The position numbers were made by a program, and so were the translations under genes. From JBGTGG01 sp964398945 (GTDB lineage Bacteria > Bacteroidota > Bacteroidia > Cytophagales > Cyclobacteriaceae): DNA of 64,000 nt. This document shows positions 35,869-45,693 of this stretch, one piece after another; position 1 is the stretch's first letter; each line of letters opens with the position of its first letter. Location: positions 32,738-96,737 of the forward strand of contig CAYNOT010000022.1 of NCBI GenBank assembly GCA_964398945.1. The letters run 5' to 3'. Under the pieces are notes generated by a model, which worked only from the letters and a program-made list of their open reading frames with translations, was not told where the DNA came from and ran no database searches.

Positions 35869-37617
35869 ATGAAAAAATCAAGAAAAATCAAATTGACGTT
35901 TGTCGGAATAGTGACAGGGGTGATTGCCTTCGGCTTTCTAATGAAGTCGTGTAAAAATGATCAATCCCTAAATTTTCAAGCGCCCTTGTTTGATAACCTG
36001 GGAGGGTTTAGAATTCCCGTGACAACGGAATCTGAATATGCCGGAAAGTTTTTCACGCAAGGTGTAATCTGGGCGAATGCTTTCAATCATGCAGAAGCAG
36101 CGCGCTCTTTCAGGGAAGCAATTCGTCAAGACACAACGTGTGCGATGGCATACTGGGGATTAGCGTACGTATTAGGCCCCAATTATAATACGAGTAGCAA
36201 CCAGGGGGAAAATGATGAGATTTTAATGGCTGTTCAAAAGGCAAAACACTTTAGCAATGCTACAGAACCCTGGGAACAAGCATTGATCCATGCCATATCA
36301 GTAAAATTTCCAAGCAATGGTAGCCCGGATGAAGAAGCGTATGCAGCGGCCATGCGCAAGGCATATCAGGCATCGCCCGACAATGATATTATCGTAACCT
36401 TGTTTGCAGAATCTTTAATGAACCTCCATGCCTGGGATTTGTATACCCGCAAAGGTGGTGAGCAAAAACCGTGGACGGCAGAGATTGTTTCCACTATCGA
36501 ACATGCATTGAAGTTGGCACCTAATAATCCACTAGCAAATCATTTGTACATCCATGCAACTGAAGCAGCACCCGATGTTGAAAAAGCGTTGAAGAGTGCA
36601 GATCGGTTGAAGACGCTGGTTCCTGGTGCAGGGCATTTAGTGCACATGCCTTCCCATATTTATATCAACACCGGTGATTACCATGAAGGATCACTCGCGA
36701 ATGAAGCGGCTGTGAAAGTTGACAGTGCATACATTGCGAAGTGCAATGTTACTGGCGTATACCCGCAAATGTATTACCCGCACAACTGGCATTTTTTATC
36801 TGCGACAGCCGCACTGGAAGGAAGAGGGGCACGTTCCATTGAAGCCGCATTTAAGACTGCTGAAATTATCGATAAGAATTACCTGCATCAGGATGGTTTT
36901 GCAACAACCCAACATTACATTACCATTCCCTATAACGTGCTGGTAAAATTTGCGCAGTGGGAAAAAATTATTGCCCTTCCAAAACCGGAAAAAAATTTGA
37001 AATACCCCACTGCTATTTGGCATTATGCACGTGGCATGGCGTATGCAAATACCGGAAAGATTGAACATGCAAAAAAAGAATTGGAAGCACTTGAAACGTT
37101 GTCAGCAACAGAAGAAGTACAATCCCTGAAGATTTGGGAGATCAATTCCGGAGCGGATGTAACCGCCATCGCAATACATGTACTACGGGGGGAAATTTTT
37201 CGCATCACCGGGGCATTGGCACAATCCGCTGACCAATTTAAGCAAGCGATAAAAATTGAAGATCAATTAAACTACACGGAGCCACCGGATTGGTTTTTTT
37301 CTGTGCGCCACTTCCTTGGCGATGTACTACTGGAGATGGGGAATTTTGAAGAAGCTGAAAAAGTGTACCGCGAAGACCTGGGCTATTGGGTAAAAAACGG
37401 GTTCGCCTTAAATGGACTTTACCATAGCTTACTAAAGCAAGGAAAAAACGAGGAGGCTGCAACTGTAAAAAGACAAACTGAGGAGGCCTGGCGCTATGCA
37501 GATTCCGAACTAAAGTTTTCCAGGATCGATGAAGCCAAAAGAACAAATCTGGCAATCAAAGTTGACGAAACCACCCCCAATGATCTTGTTTATATAGCAG
37601 GAAATTTCTGTAAATAG
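35869..37617 (+). CDS. TPR-repeat lipoprotein-like protein
   Basis: 582 aa from ATG 35869 (MKKSRKIKLTFVGIVTGVIA); the ATG-like extension to 35806 has no signal character. The N-terminal hydrophobic segment ends in FLMKSCKND, a possible lipobox with Cys at about residue 28, so the protein is exported and perhaps lipid-anchored. TPR-like helices follow: TQGVIWANAFNHAEAARSFR, AYWGLAYVLGPNYN, GHLVHMPSHIYINTGDYHEG (His-rich, conserved in this family), and a C-terminal repeat pair around VLLEMGNFEEAEKVYREDLG. The HxxHxxSHIY-type segment suggests metal binding but no enzyme activity is established. A bidirectional terminator follows. Confidence 0.8.
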   Translation: MKKSRKIKLTFVGIVTGVIAFGFLMKSCKNDQSLNFQAPLFDNLGGFRIPVTTESEYAGKFFTQGVIWANAFNHAEAARSFREAIRQDTTCAMAYWGLAYVLGPNYNTSSNQGENDEILMAVQKAKHFSNATEPWEQALIHAISVKFPSNGSPDEEAYAAAMRKAYQASPDNDIIVTLFAESLMNLHAWDLYTRKGGEQKPWTAEIVSTIEHALKLAPNNPLANHLYIHATEAAPDVEKALKSADRLKTLVPGAGHLVHMPSHIYINTGDYHEGSLANEAAVKVDSAYIAKCNVTGVYPQMYYPHNWHFLSATAALEGRGARSIEAAFKTAEIIDKNYLHQDGFATTQHYITIPYNVLVKFAQWEKIIALPKPEKNLKYPTAIWHYARGMAYANTGKIEHAKKELEALETLSATEEVQSLKIWEINSGADVTAIAIHVLRGEIFRITGALAQSADQFKQAIKIEDQLNYTEPPDWFFSVRHFLGDVLLEMGNFEEAEKVYREDLGYWVKNGFALNGLYHSLLKQGKNEEAATVKRQTEEAWRYADSELKFSRIDEAKRTNLAIKVDETTPNDLVYIAGNFCK

Positions 37618-37634
37618 AAATTTGAAAAATCAAA

Positions 37635-37668
37635 AAAATAGGATTGAATAACTCAATCCTATTTTTTT
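37635..37668. terminator. Bidirectional terminator between convergent genes
   Basis: Arms AATAGGATTGA and TCAATCCTATT with a 5-nt loop (ATAAC), flanked by A-tract on the left and T-tract on the right, so it can end transcription from both the TPR gene (plus) and the vWA-type gene (minus). Confidence 0.8.
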
Positions 37669-37671
37669 ATG

Positions 37672-39753
37672 TCAATAGCTTCCAAAATATTTTCTAAGAA
37701 ACCACTCGGCACTTATCAATAAAAGAAGCACACCAAATACCCAGCGCAAATTAAGGGCGGAGTCAAACGTTTCTTCACTTCGGATTACGCTACTCACGTT
37801 GTTGTTTTTAAGTTGTTCAAGCATTTCACCCGTTTGACTAATCGGGTAGAATTTTCCGCCTGTATTGGACGACAATTGGCGTAATAGATTGAAATCGGCA
37901 GTCAGGTTTTGTAGTTCTGCTTGTTGCGCGACCACAGCAAACTCGCCCCGTACGGTTTGTGTTTTTCCATCAAGGTCAGTCTTCGATGAATACCGGTAAA
38001 CACCTTCTTCCAAGTCCCCAATCTGATACTGGGCATTCCCCGGACTAAGCACATACGAATATTTCGTGCGGGCATTTTTTTCATTGGTAATTTCAAGTTC
38101 AATTGTATTTCCAAAAACGGGTTCATAAATATCATTGTAGACTTGACTTTCAAAAACTACCGGGGCTGTATCAGGAAATTCCTGTTTGATCGGATAACTT
38201 CTGAACTTGCTTTTATCATCCGTGATACTGAGGTATTGAAAAAGCTTCCCAAACAATTCATCAAAAGCATTTGAATTTTCAACACGGTAATATTCATACA
38301 ACCGCCACCGCCAGGCACCATCCCCAAGCAAAAAACCAATTTTTCTTTCATTGTTCGTTGTAATGTTCAATAACGGTTTTTCTGTGGTTACACTGCCAAC
38401 TTTTTGTGTAAGCAAAGAAATCGTATTGACGGGGACCAGCTTTCCAAAATGAACACTAAGGGGTGGGTATTCCGAAACCATCGTATTTACTTCCGTTGAT
38501 AATGTGAATTGCGAAAAGTTTGAATTAACGGAAGCGGTGACTTCATCATAGCTTCTCGGTGGTGCTTCGAAAGCAAATGGCAATCCCTGGCGGCCGATTT
38601 CCTGCAAATCGGTTTGCGGGCCAATGACCAAAAGCAAAGACGTTTTACTTTTTACAAATTGGGTGAAAAGGTTTCGGGTCCGGCCACGCAAGTCAGGGGA
38701 TTGGTGAAAAATTGCCAGATCGGTTTTTTCAGGTAGAAGGGCTGCCGGTTCCAATTCTGAAACACCGGGGATATGAAGAAGGAATTCATAGTTTGCATTT
38801 TTCTCAATCACTTCACGAAAGGCTTTCACATCCGGGTGCGGTGATTGTGCAATCATTATGATCCGCTTTTTCCCCTCCACTACTTCAATAAAAATTGAGG
38901 CAAAATTATTCTTGACATTGGTTTCATCACTCCGCTGACTGACTTGAATATCAAAACGTTGAATTCCTTTTTCGGATGCTTCAGGTGTGAAGTTGTAGGA
39001 TAGGATGGAATTCCCCTGGAGCATTTCACTCTTCTTTTCCAACACTTTTCCCTTGTGGAGCAGTGAAACGGAAACTTCACCCGATTGATAACCTTTTGCC
39101 GTTACATCAACACGGATCGGAAATTTGTTTCCCTGATACGCTACTTTATTGTAGGCAATATTTTTTATTGATAAGTCATTTCGGACAGCAGTATCCCCAA
39201 TGCCAAGTGAATAGACCGGGAAATTGTATGCAGCATAGACGGGTGAAATACCTGTGTTGTAAATACCATCGGTAGCAAGTGCAACGCCTGCAATTTTCCT
39301 TCCTTCGTAGCGGTTGGCAACCCCTTTTAAACTGCTGGTTAAATCAGAGGCTGTAGCATCAAATTGAAATTGGTTTGGATCGGCACCGGAAACAGTCAAC
39401 ACTTCAACTTCATATCCGGATTCGAGAAGTGCCGCCTTCGAATTTTCGAAACCTTTCTTTAACATTTCCAACGCGGAAGAATCCGATGCTTCTTTTATCG
39501 AGATCGAGTCATCGTAAAGCAAAACGAACAGGGGCTTTTCAAAAAGATTATTGACATGCTTGAGGATGGGGCCAAGCAGAAGAATTGCCAGCAGGGTTAC
39601 CAATACGGTTCGAATAGCAAACAAAGAACGGTTGAGGGTTTTGCCCCAGGTATACTTTGAAGTGTATAGCAAAAAGGCATACCCGATGCCGAATGCAAGG
39701 CAAAGAATTGCAAATCCCGGGTGGTAATCGAAAATAATCCGTGGTTCAACCAT
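37672..39753 (-). CDS. von Willebrand A-like inner-membrane protein
   Basis: 693 aa. Two N-terminal membrane helices (GFAILCLAFGIGYAFLLYTS and AIRTVLVTLLAILLLGPIL) and one at the C-terminus (WVFGVLLLLISAEWFL) bracket a large periplasmic/cytoplasmic part. Residues about 70-200 have a vWA fold with a MIDAS-like DDSIS motif (DxSxS) and GVALATDGIYNTG. The middle is beta-rich, resembling the BatA/CARDB-like C-terminal regions of aerotolerance-type proteins, and includes a class I glutamine amidotransferase-like segment IIMIAQSPHPDVKAFREVIE. No enzyme activity can be assigned. Its start overlaps the rarA stop by one nucleotide (TAATG). Confidence 0.8.
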   Translation of the reverse strand: MVEPRIIFDYHPGFAILCLAFGIGYAFLLYTSKYTWGKTLNRSLFAIRTVLVTLLAILLLGPILKHVNNLFEKPLFVLLYDDSISIKEASDSSALEMLKKGFENSKAALLESGYEVEVLTVSGADPNQFQFDATASDLTSSLKGVANRYEGRKIAGVALATDGIYNTGISPVYAAYNFPVYSLGIGDTAVRNDLSIKNIAYNKVAYQGNKFPIRVDVTAKGYQSGEVSVSLLHKGKVLEKKSEMLQGNSILSYNFTPEASEKGIQRFDIQVSQRSDETNVKNNFASIFIEVVEGKKRIIMIAQSPHPDVKAFREVIEKNANYEFLLHIPGVSELEPAALLPEKTDLAIFHQSPDLRGRTRNLFTQFVKSKTSLLLVIGPQTDLQEIGRQGLPFAFEAPPRSYDEVTASVNSNFSQFTLSTEVNTMVSEYPPLSVHFGKLVPVNTISLLTQKVGSVTTEKPLLNITTNNERKIGFLLGDGAWRWRLYEYYRVENSNAFDELFGKLFQYLSITDDKSKFRSYPIKQEFPDTAPVVFESQVYNDIYEPVFGNTIELEITNEKNARTKYSYVLSPGNAQYQIGDLEEGVYRYSSKTDLDGKTQTVRGEFAVVAQQAELQNLTADFNLLRQLSSNTGGKFYPISQTGEMLEQLKNNNVSSVIRSEETFDSALNLRWVFGVLLLLISAEWFLRKYFGSY

Positions 39754-41024
39754 TAGTATTTATATTTCCCTCCCCACAAGTTTTTTAAATATTTTCGCAA
39801 TTCCTCTTCACGGGGATTTTTTCCGGGCTCATAAAATTTTAATCCCTTAATGGCATCCGGCAAGAACTCCATATCCGCAAAATTATTTTCATTTGAATGC
39901 GCATACTGATAATTCGACCCATACCCTAAATCCTTCATCAGTTTTGTTGGCGCATTACGGATAGCTAACGGAACAGGTAAGTCGCCCGTTTCATTTACTT
40001 TGCGAATGGCATCATTGATGGCGACATAACTGGCGTTGCTTTTGGGTGAAGACGCCAGGTAAATTGCACACTGCGATAATATTATCCTTGCTTCCGGATA
40101 ACCAATTACATTCACTGCTTGAAACGTGTTGTTGGCCATCACCAACGCAGTAGGGTTGGCATTGCCAATGTCTTCGGATGCAAGGATCAACATCCTTCTC
40201 GCGATAAATTTAACATCTTCCCCGCCTTCGATCATGCGGGCAAGATAGTAAACCGCTGCGTTCGGGTCGCTACCGCGAATGGATTTAATGAATGCTGAAA
40301 TGATATCGTAATGTTGTTCACCGCTTTTATCGTAGATCGCAATTTTCTTTTGGGCCACATTCATCACCAACGCATCGTTGATGATTATTTTCTGATCGGG
40401 AAATGATTCAACAATCAGTTCGATAAGGTTCAAAAGTTTGCGTGCATCACCACCGGACAAATTAAGCAAGGCCTGATGTTCTTCAATTACGATTTCATGT
40501 TTGCTGATTTCCTGATCGCTTTTCAAAACGTGTTCAACCAATTGAAGAAGCTCTTCTTCAGATAATGGTTTTAATACGTAAACCTGGCAACGTGAAAGCA
40601 AGGCAGAGTTCACTTCAAAGGATGGGTTCTCAGTGGTGGCGCCTATCAATGTGATGGTTCCTTTTTCTACAGCACCCAGCAACGCATCTTGTTGTGCTTT
40701 GTTAAAGCGATGGATTTCATCAATAAATAAAATTGAACGGGGTGCATGTTTTGCTTTCAGGATTACTTCCCGGACTTCTTTCACACCCGCGTTGATTGCA
40801 CTTAAAATGTGAAAGGGTTTATTGATTTCGTTGGCGATAATATTGGCGATGGTTGTTTTGCCAACCCCCGGAGGCCCCCATAAAATCATGGACGGGGTAT
40901 TACCGGCACGGATAGCTTGCCGGATAATGCCGGTTGGCCCCACAAGATGGACCTGGCCAATCAGGTCGTCCAGCCGGTTGGGGCGCATGCGTTCTGCCAA
41001 TGGGGTCTGACTAAATAAAGACAT
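39753..41024 (-). CDS. rarA: Replication-associated recombination protein RarA (MgsA)
   Basis: 423 aa of the RarA/WRNIP1 AAA+ family. The N-terminus has PLAERMRPNRLDDLIGQVHL, Walker A GPPGVGKTTIANIIA, Walker B SILFIDEIHRFNKAQQDALL, sensor 1 TENPSFEVNSALLSR, and the C-terminal tetramerisation domain with SIRGSDPNAAVYYLARMIEG and MLILASEDIGNANP, typical of RarA. It acts at stalled replication forks in the cytoplasm. It lies in an operon with DUF3667 upstream and the vWA protein downstream, each joined by a one-nucleotide TAATG overlap. Confidence 0.96.
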   Translation of the reverse strand: MSLFSQTPLAERMRPNRLDDLIGQVHLVGPTGIIRQAIRAGNTPSMILWGPPGVGKTTIANIIANEINKPFHILSAINAGVKEVREVILKAKHAPRSILFIDEIHRFNKAQQDALLGAVEKGTITLIGATTENPSFEVNSALLSRCQVYVLKPLSEEELLQLVEHVLKSDQEISKHEIVIEEHQALLNLSGGDARKLLNLIELIVESFPDQKIIINDALVMNVAQKKIAIYDKSGEQHYDIISAFIKSIRGSDPNAAVYYLARMIEGGEDVKFIARRMLILASEDIGNANPTALVMANNTFQAVNVIGYPEARIILSQCAIYLASSPKSNASYVAINDAIRKVNETGDLPVPLAIRNAPTKLMKDLGYGSNYQYAHSNENNFADMEFLPDAIKGLKFYEPGKNPREEELRKYLKNLWGGKYKY

Positions 41025-42079
41025 TATAACTGCAAGAAAGCGACAATTGCATTAACCACTAGTGCAACAAGCATGAAAAGGGAGAAAATTCCATTCAGGA
41101 GGAAGAATTTTACGGTGGTTTTAAACTTTCCTTGCTGGTAGACTTTCCGCATGGCAATCCACAGGTAAACCTGGATGCCCAGAAAAACGATGAATGAAAA
41201 CCAATCCATTCCGGGGATTAACTCGATCAACAAAGAGGCTATCCCTACCAAAAAGAAAAAATTATAGAAATAGATGGTAAAGACCAGGTGTTCGGTATAA
41301 AAGAAGTCCCTGCGGATATAAAGTAGTTTTAGGATCAATGCAAAAATGGGAAGTAAAAAGAAAAAGGCTTTTGGTGAGTTCTGAAGGAAAGCCGCGGTAA
41401 ACTCTTTGTTGAAGTCTTCTTTTCTTCCTTTGTATTTATCATTGATTTCGATCTCACGGTATTGTGCCATACGTTCAATGAAGTTGTCGCGTTTATCTTC
41501 TGCAAATGTTAATTGTATTGAGTCATACTCTTGTTTTGATTTATAAGCCATGGATCCAAGAGTAAAAATTTTATCTTCCGATTTGTTGATTTTATTTTTT
41601 ATTGAATCAGGAAGGGTCGGGTCATTCAAATCGATGTCTTTAATATATTTTTTCTTACCGTCAATTTCTACTGTACTATTGGTTTGAACAACATTGGAAT
41701 CTTCCTCGGGAAGTGAGAGGTACAACAGGAAAAACAAAAAGCTAATAAAAACATACGCGCGTGCAGGGTGATAATACCGCTCCCTTCGTCCGTTGTTGTA
41801 CTCTTTTACAAGAAAGCCGGGCTTGCTCAGCAGGGTCCAGCCCGTTTGGAAAAGCCTGGATTCAAAGCTGGTGAACGACCCGATGAAATTCATGGTCAGC
41901 TCACCAAGCGTTTGCCTTTTGGGGATATCCTTTTGCCCGCAATGCGGACAGAATTTATCGGTAAGTGGAGTTCCGCAGTTTAAGCACACACGGTTTTCAT
42001 TTGACAGATCGGCTTTGCCAACCTGTTCAGCATCCATCATTCCTTCCGAAAGTGGAAGGGATTTTCCTGGTTCGTCCAT
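41024..42079 (-). CDS. DUF3667 zinc-ribbon membrane protein
   Basis: 351 aa. The N-terminal zinc ribbon reads CLNCGTPLTDKFCPHCGQKD (two CxxC), followed by the DUF3667 signature IPKRQTLGELTMNFIGSF, then TLLSKPGFLVKEYNNGRRER and a run of membrane helices beginning YVFISFLFFLLYLSL. The C-terminal part has three to four more helices. The family is common in Bacteroidota and its function is unknown. The start codon is at 42079. It is the first gene of the DUF3667 - rarA - vWA operon; its stop overlaps the rarA start by one nucleotide. Confidence 0.92.
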   Translation of the reverse strand: MDEPGKSLPLSEGMMDAEQVGKADLSNENRVCLNCGTPLTDKFCPHCGQKDIPKRQTLGELTMNFIGSFTSFESRLFQTGWTLLSKPGFLVKEYNNGRRERYYHPARAYVFISFLFFLLYLSLPEEDSNVVQTNSTVEIDGKKKYIKDIDLNDPTLPDSIKNKINKSEDKIFTLGSMAYKSKQEYDSIQLTFAEDKRDNFIERMAQYREIEINDKYKGRKEDFNKEFTAAFLQNSPKAFFFLLPIFALILKLLYIRRDFFYTEHLVFTIYFYNFFFLVGIASLLIELIPGMDWFSFIVFLGIQVYLWIAMRKVYQQGKFKTTVKFFLLNGIFSLFMLVALVVNAIVAFLQL

Positions 42080-42288
42080 AGTTCAACCCAAATTGACCAA
42101 CAAATTAGAAAAGCCGGGGTACATTAAAAATTATTATGGGTGTTTGCCAAACAGAGCGAAACCGGTTTTTTTTAGGGATTATTACGATCAACATCCATTC
42201 AAATAGCCACCCCGGGAAACTGTATGATTTTTGTCATTTTCCCACTAAAAACTATCGTTTGCCCCATATTTTTTTGACCAAGAATAGC

Positions 42289-42296
42289 TAAATTTG
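42289..42296 (+). promoter_or_regulatory. Bacteroidota-type -7 element upstream of the DUF4136 gene
   Basis: TAAATTTG fits the TAnnTTTG -7 consensus exactly. Transcription would start near 42303, leaving a short leader before the ATG at 42339. A TTTG lies 12 nt upstream, closer than the usual -33 spacing, so the -33 element is not convincing. Confidence 0.45.
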
Positions 42297-42338
42297 GGGT
42301 ACAGTTATTTATAATTAATCAATTACAATCAAATACCT

Positions 42339-42953
42339 ATGAAACGAAGTTTAATGGTTTCCCTCTCCATAGGGTTATTGGCAGCGGGGTGTTATCCGGC
42401 AGGACCGGAGTACGTGGAAGACGTTGATGTGGTGTATACCAATTTTGACGACAAGTACGATTTTCAAAGTCAGGGAACGTATTCAATGCCTGACAAAATC
42501 GTGGTAGACATTGACATTGATGATGGTGACACTACCTATGTGTACATGAAGCAAATCTTTGCTGATCAGATTTTAGGGGCAATCGATAGCAAGATGGCGT
42601 CATACGGTTGGAGCAAAATTATCAACCCAGTTATTGAGCAGCCGGATGTTGCAATCATGCCCTATGCAATCAAGTCTACAACATATTTCTGGAGCTACTG
42701 GTATGATTGGTGGTACTGGGGATATTGGGGCTGGTATTATCCACCCTACTGGTCGGTAAGCAGTGTAACCACCGGCTCAATGGTGCTTGTAATGGCAGAT
42801 CCTTCTGCTGCAGATAACAATCCAATTGGTGAATCACCGGTTGTTTGGACCATGATAGCCAACGGCATATTCACGAGTTCATATAATATAAGCCGCGTTA
42901 ACGATGCAATCGACCAGGCTTTTGCACAGAGTCCATATTTGAAACTTAATTAA
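42339..42953 (+). CDS. DUF4136 family lipoprotein
   Basis: 204 aa with a lipoprotein signal (MKRSLMVSLSIGLLAAGC, lipobox LAAGC). The DUF4136 pattern follows: YVEDVDVVYTNFDDKYDFQS, then a long linker and a conserved aromatic segment SYWYDWWYWGYWGWYYPPYW near the middle, and the C-terminal SMVLVMADPSA...PVVWTMIANG...SRVNDAIDQAFAQSPYLK. These proteins are anchored in the outer membrane and usually occur with a small barrel protein; their function is not established. Twelve nt downstream starts an outer-membrane barrel gene, so the pair is an operon driven by the promoter element at 42289. Confidence 0.9.
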   Translation: MKRSLMVSLSIGLLAAGCYPAGPEYVEDVDVVYTNFDDKYDFQSQGTYSMPDKIVVDIDIDDGDTTYVYMKQIFADQILGAIDSKMASYGWSKIINPVIEQPDVAIMPYAIKSTTYFWSYWYDWWYWGYWGWYYPPYWSVSSVTTGSMVLVMADPSAADNNPIGESPVVWTMIANGIFTSSYNISRVNDAIDQAFAQSPYLKLN

Positions 42954-42964
42954 TTGCTGTACCT

Positions 42965-43561
42965 ATGAAAAAATTATTGTTAATCACTATGATCAGCCTG
43001 TCTGCCTTTGCAGTTCAGGCGCAGGGTAGCAACGTGGCGGTCACTTATCCAATCAGTTTCGGTACTGGTGATTTGGGGGATTTTATTTCTGCACCAAGTT
43101 TTCGGGGCATCAACTTCGATTATCGTTATTTGATTACCCCCAATATCGCGGCAGGTTTTAATGTTGGATGGAGTGTTTTCTATGATGAATTGGCCAGCGA
43201 CACCTATACACAAAGAACCGCCTCACTGACGGGCAAACAATACCGTTATACAAACAGTGTTCCGATGGTTGCAACAGGTACTTACTTTCTGAAACCGGAC
43301 AATACCATTTGTCCTTTTTTCGGTATTGGCATTGGTACCATTTATACCCGGAGAAATACCGACATGAATTTGTATACACTTGAAGAAGAGGCCTGGAATT
43401 TTGCTTTGGTACCCGAAGTGGGGGCACAGTATAACCTCGCCAACGGTGCCGCTATCCATGTGTCCGGAAAATACAACTATGGATTTAAGGCTGGCAATGA
43501 ACTGAATGCTGCCCAATCCTATTTCTCGTTGAACATTGGATTGGCTTTCAGGAGCTACTAA
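42965..43561 (+). CDS. Small outer-membrane beta-barrel protein
   Basis: 198 aa with a signal peptide (MKKLLLITMISLSAFAVQAQ). The mature part alternates short beta strands with turns (RGINFDYRYLITPNIAAGFN, VPMVATGTYFLKPDNTICPF, GIGIGTIYTRRNTD, VPEVGAQYNLANGAAIHVS) and ends in SLNIGLAFRSY, a terminal aromatic typical for barrel insertion. The size fits an eight-strand OmpA/OmpW-like barrel. It lies 11 nt after the DUF4136 gene, with which it is probably co-transcribed. A strong terminator follows. Confidence 0.85.
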   Translation: MKKLLLITMISLSAFAVQAQGSNVAVTYPISFGTGDLGDFISAPSFRGINFDYRYLITPNIAAGFNVGWSVFYDELASDTYTQRTASLTGKQYRYTNSVPMVATGTYFLKPDNTICPFFGIGIGTIYTRRNTDMNLYTLEEEAWNFALVPEVGAQYNLANGAAIHVSGKYNYGFKAGNELNAAQSYFSLNIGLAFRSY

Positions 43562-43579
43562 TCAAAAAAGAAAAATCAA

Positions 43580-43615
43580 AAAAAATGGCTGTCATTAATG
43601 ACAGCCATTTTTTTT
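43580..43615. terminator. Bidirectional terminator between the barrel gene and the antiporter gene
   Basis: The stem AATGGCTGTCATT / AATGACAGCCATT, with A- and T-tracts on both sides, closes with almost no loop. It can terminate both convergent transcripts. Confidence 0.85.
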
Positions 43616-43628
43616 GAACACATGTAAC

Positions 43629-44840
43629 TTACCCTTTTCTATCATTGTCTGTGAAAACCCCGGACAACGGTACTGCTGAAATACCATGAAGGAAAATGCT
43701 CAGTAACACCGTTAGTGTGATCACTGAAATTGCCCGCTCATATCCCGCAGTGCCAAGTTGGAGCACCATCATGAGCATATAAAGGACCGAGGCAATTCCA
43801 CGCGGGCCAAACCATCCAATGAACCAAATTTCTTTTTTGCTTAAACCGGAATGGATTAGGCTTAAAGCAACCGGTACCATGCGGATGGCGGTCAGGCTTA
43901 GCAACGCATACACGAGTGCTTTCCAATCCCAATACGGATAAGAAATTGGTACCAGGATCATTCCTACCAGCAAAAAGATAAACAGGATCATGATCTGGCT
44001 CTCGGCTTCCCCAAATTCACGAATCCGTTCCCGAATTATTTCTGTTCTTGTGCCCAACATAAGGCCCGCGAAAAATGCCGCGATAAAACCATTGCCATGA
44101 AACCACTCCGCAAGTGAAAATGATAGTATAGCGATCGCCAGGGAGGCCAACATCTGGTAGGTAATGCTCATCCAGCCACGTGTCGATGACCGTTCCACCA
44201 ACAGACCGCCAAGCCAGCCCACCAGTCCACCAATCAGGGGGCCGAAAACAAATTGTTTCATCACAAAGCCCAACCAGTAAGAAATGTCTGCGCCTCCATC
44301 ACCAGATTCTCCTGATAGAATCGCGAAGCACACAAGGATAGGGGGAAGTGCGATACCATCATTTAGCCCGCTTTCCACATTAATGGTTTGCCTTATCCTT
44401 TCCGGGACCAACTTACTGGTGACCACTGCTTGTCCAAGTGCGGCATCCGTTGGTGACAGAATAAATGCCATCGCAATTAGCACTAAAGTTTTCTCTTCAG
44501 GAAAGAGCACAAAAGCCAGTACTGTACCCATCACCATGGTTAGCGGCAAGCCAATCCCCAAAAGCCGAATAGGCAATTTTCTTTCCTTCTTTAGTTTTTC
44601 ACGATTGATCGTTGAGGCATCAATAAAAAGGACCAGCATAAGCGTTAGTTCAGCAAGCACTTTTACATAGGGTGCTTTTGATCCTTCAGCAAGGAGCTCA
44701 ATGTCAAAGAAACTAACCAAAAGCCCAACAGACACGAACACCATGGGGGCTGTCACTATCCATTTTTCTAAACGTTGGGAAAATGCACCATACCCCAGGA
44801 TCAGTATGGCTATGAAAACGAAAATGGGTTGTTCGGTCAT
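43629..44840 (-). CDS. CPA1-family cation:proton antiporter
   Basis: 403 aa, about 12 membrane helices, no cytoplasmic regulatory tail. The NhaP/CPA1 features are SKAPYVKVLAELTLMLVLFI, LILSPTDAALGQAVVTSKLV (the ND/SPTDA motif of helix with transport Asp), ETGLNDG-type NVESGLNDGIALPPILVC (the conserved LND motif), FGPRGIASVLYMLMMV and GISAVPLSGVF. It exchanges Na+ or K+ for H+ across the inner membrane. It lies at the end of the long minus-strand envelope cluster that starts at 54795; whether it shares that transcript is not proven, but gaps are all below 100 nt. Confidence 0.92.
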   Translation of the reverse strand: MTEQPIFVFIAILILGYGAFSQRLEKWIVTAPMVFVSVGLLVSFFDIELLAEGSKAPYVKVLAELTLMLVLFIDASTINREKLKKERKLPIRLLGIGLPLTMVMGTVLAFVLFPEEKTLVLIAMAFILSPTDAALGQAVVTSKLVPERIRQTINVESGLNDGIALPPILVCFAILSGESGDGGADISYWLGFVMKQFVFGPLIGGLVGWLGGLLVERSSTRGWMSITYQMLASLAIAILSFSLAEWFHGNGFIAAFFAGLMLGTRTEIIRERIREFGEAESQIMILFIFLLVGMILVPISYPYWDWKALVYALLSLTAIRMVPVALSLIHSGLSKKEIWFIGWFGPRGIASVLYMLMMVLQLGTAGYERAISVITLTVLLSIFLHGISAVPLSGVFTDNDRKG

Positions 44841-44890
44841 ATCGTTAAGGGATTCTTAGTCGGTTCTCTTAAATATACCAACAGGTTCAA

Positions 44891-45655
44891 CTAATTAATT
44901 ATCTCTTTAATTGGTCTTGCCTGATTTAAGTACATTTTATATTTGAATTGAATCACATTGTCAGTTCTTATTAAATCCTCGTCTATTTCGTTTCGTGAGG
45001 TTTGAAGGGTGTACCCCAGATCAAACCGATGTTTGTAGTTTAAGCGGTATCCCACACCTATCCGGGCCCTTCTTCTGTTGGCAAATCGTTCCTCAACTTG
45101 TTGGTCAAATACAATGAACTCTTCATAATCCAGGAAACCATACCAAAGATTGTCGGTAAAGAGATTGGGCCCGTTGATGCTTACAAATATTTCCCCGCGC
45201 AAGCGCGTCCGGTTGCTGCTTGTCCAGTCCTTCGTTTCACTGTCTTGAAAATTCCGTTGCTGGTAGCGAAGCACAAAACGTGTATCGACTTTCTTTCCTT
45301 GTGTAATAAAAAATCGCCCGCCCACCATGGGGGCAATTTCAAACGTGTTTACATCTTCTTTTTGAAGGGTGTAGGCAATCCCAACTTCACTTAAAAGATC
45401 CAGCCATGTGATTAGCGACATTTCAAATGTGGGGCTGGTACTGAAACTCCGCCATTTGTTTTCAGGATTGAGGAGCGTCTGATAGGCAGTCGTGGTTTCC
45501 AGCAAATAGCGGTTGCGAAAAGGATAGGATAGCTGAAACTCCAACCAAAGTTGTTCATCCTGCTGGGCCAGGCTTTGAAATGCACAAAAAAGAAAAGCAA
45601 GGAAAACAAATAGCGGTTTGAATTGGGGCCTATACACTTTTATGATTTCAAACAT
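44891..45655 (-). CDS. DUF2490 outer-membrane protein
   Basis: 254 aa with a signal peptide (VFLAFLFCAFQSLAQ). The mature part has the DUF2490 pattern DEQLWLEFQLSYPFRNRYLL at its start, then barrel strands with FEIAPMVGGRFFITQGKKVD, FVLRYQQRNFQDSET, NRTRLRGEIF and the final NVIQFKYKMYLNQ. Family members are predicted outer-membrane barrels of unknown function. The listed start at 45655 adds about 15 residues before the hydrophobic core. It lies in the envelope cluster, 38 nt after the preceding gene. Confidence 0.85.
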   Translation of the reverse strand: MFEIIKVYRPQFKPLFVFLAFLFCAFQSLAQQDEQLWLEFQLSYPFRNRYLLETTTAYQTLLNPENKWRSFSTSPTFEMSLITWLDLLSEVGIAYTLQKEDVNTFEIAPMVGGRFFITQGKKVDTRFVLRYQQRNFQDSETKDWTSSNRTRLRGEIFVSINGPNLFTDNLWYGFLDYEEFIVFDQQVEERFANRRRARIGVGYRLNYKHRFDLGYTLQTSRNEIDEDLIRTDNVIQFKYKMYLNQARPIKEIIN

Positions 45656-45693
45656 CCACTTCTTATCCCATCCTTATCCTGAATGTACAATTC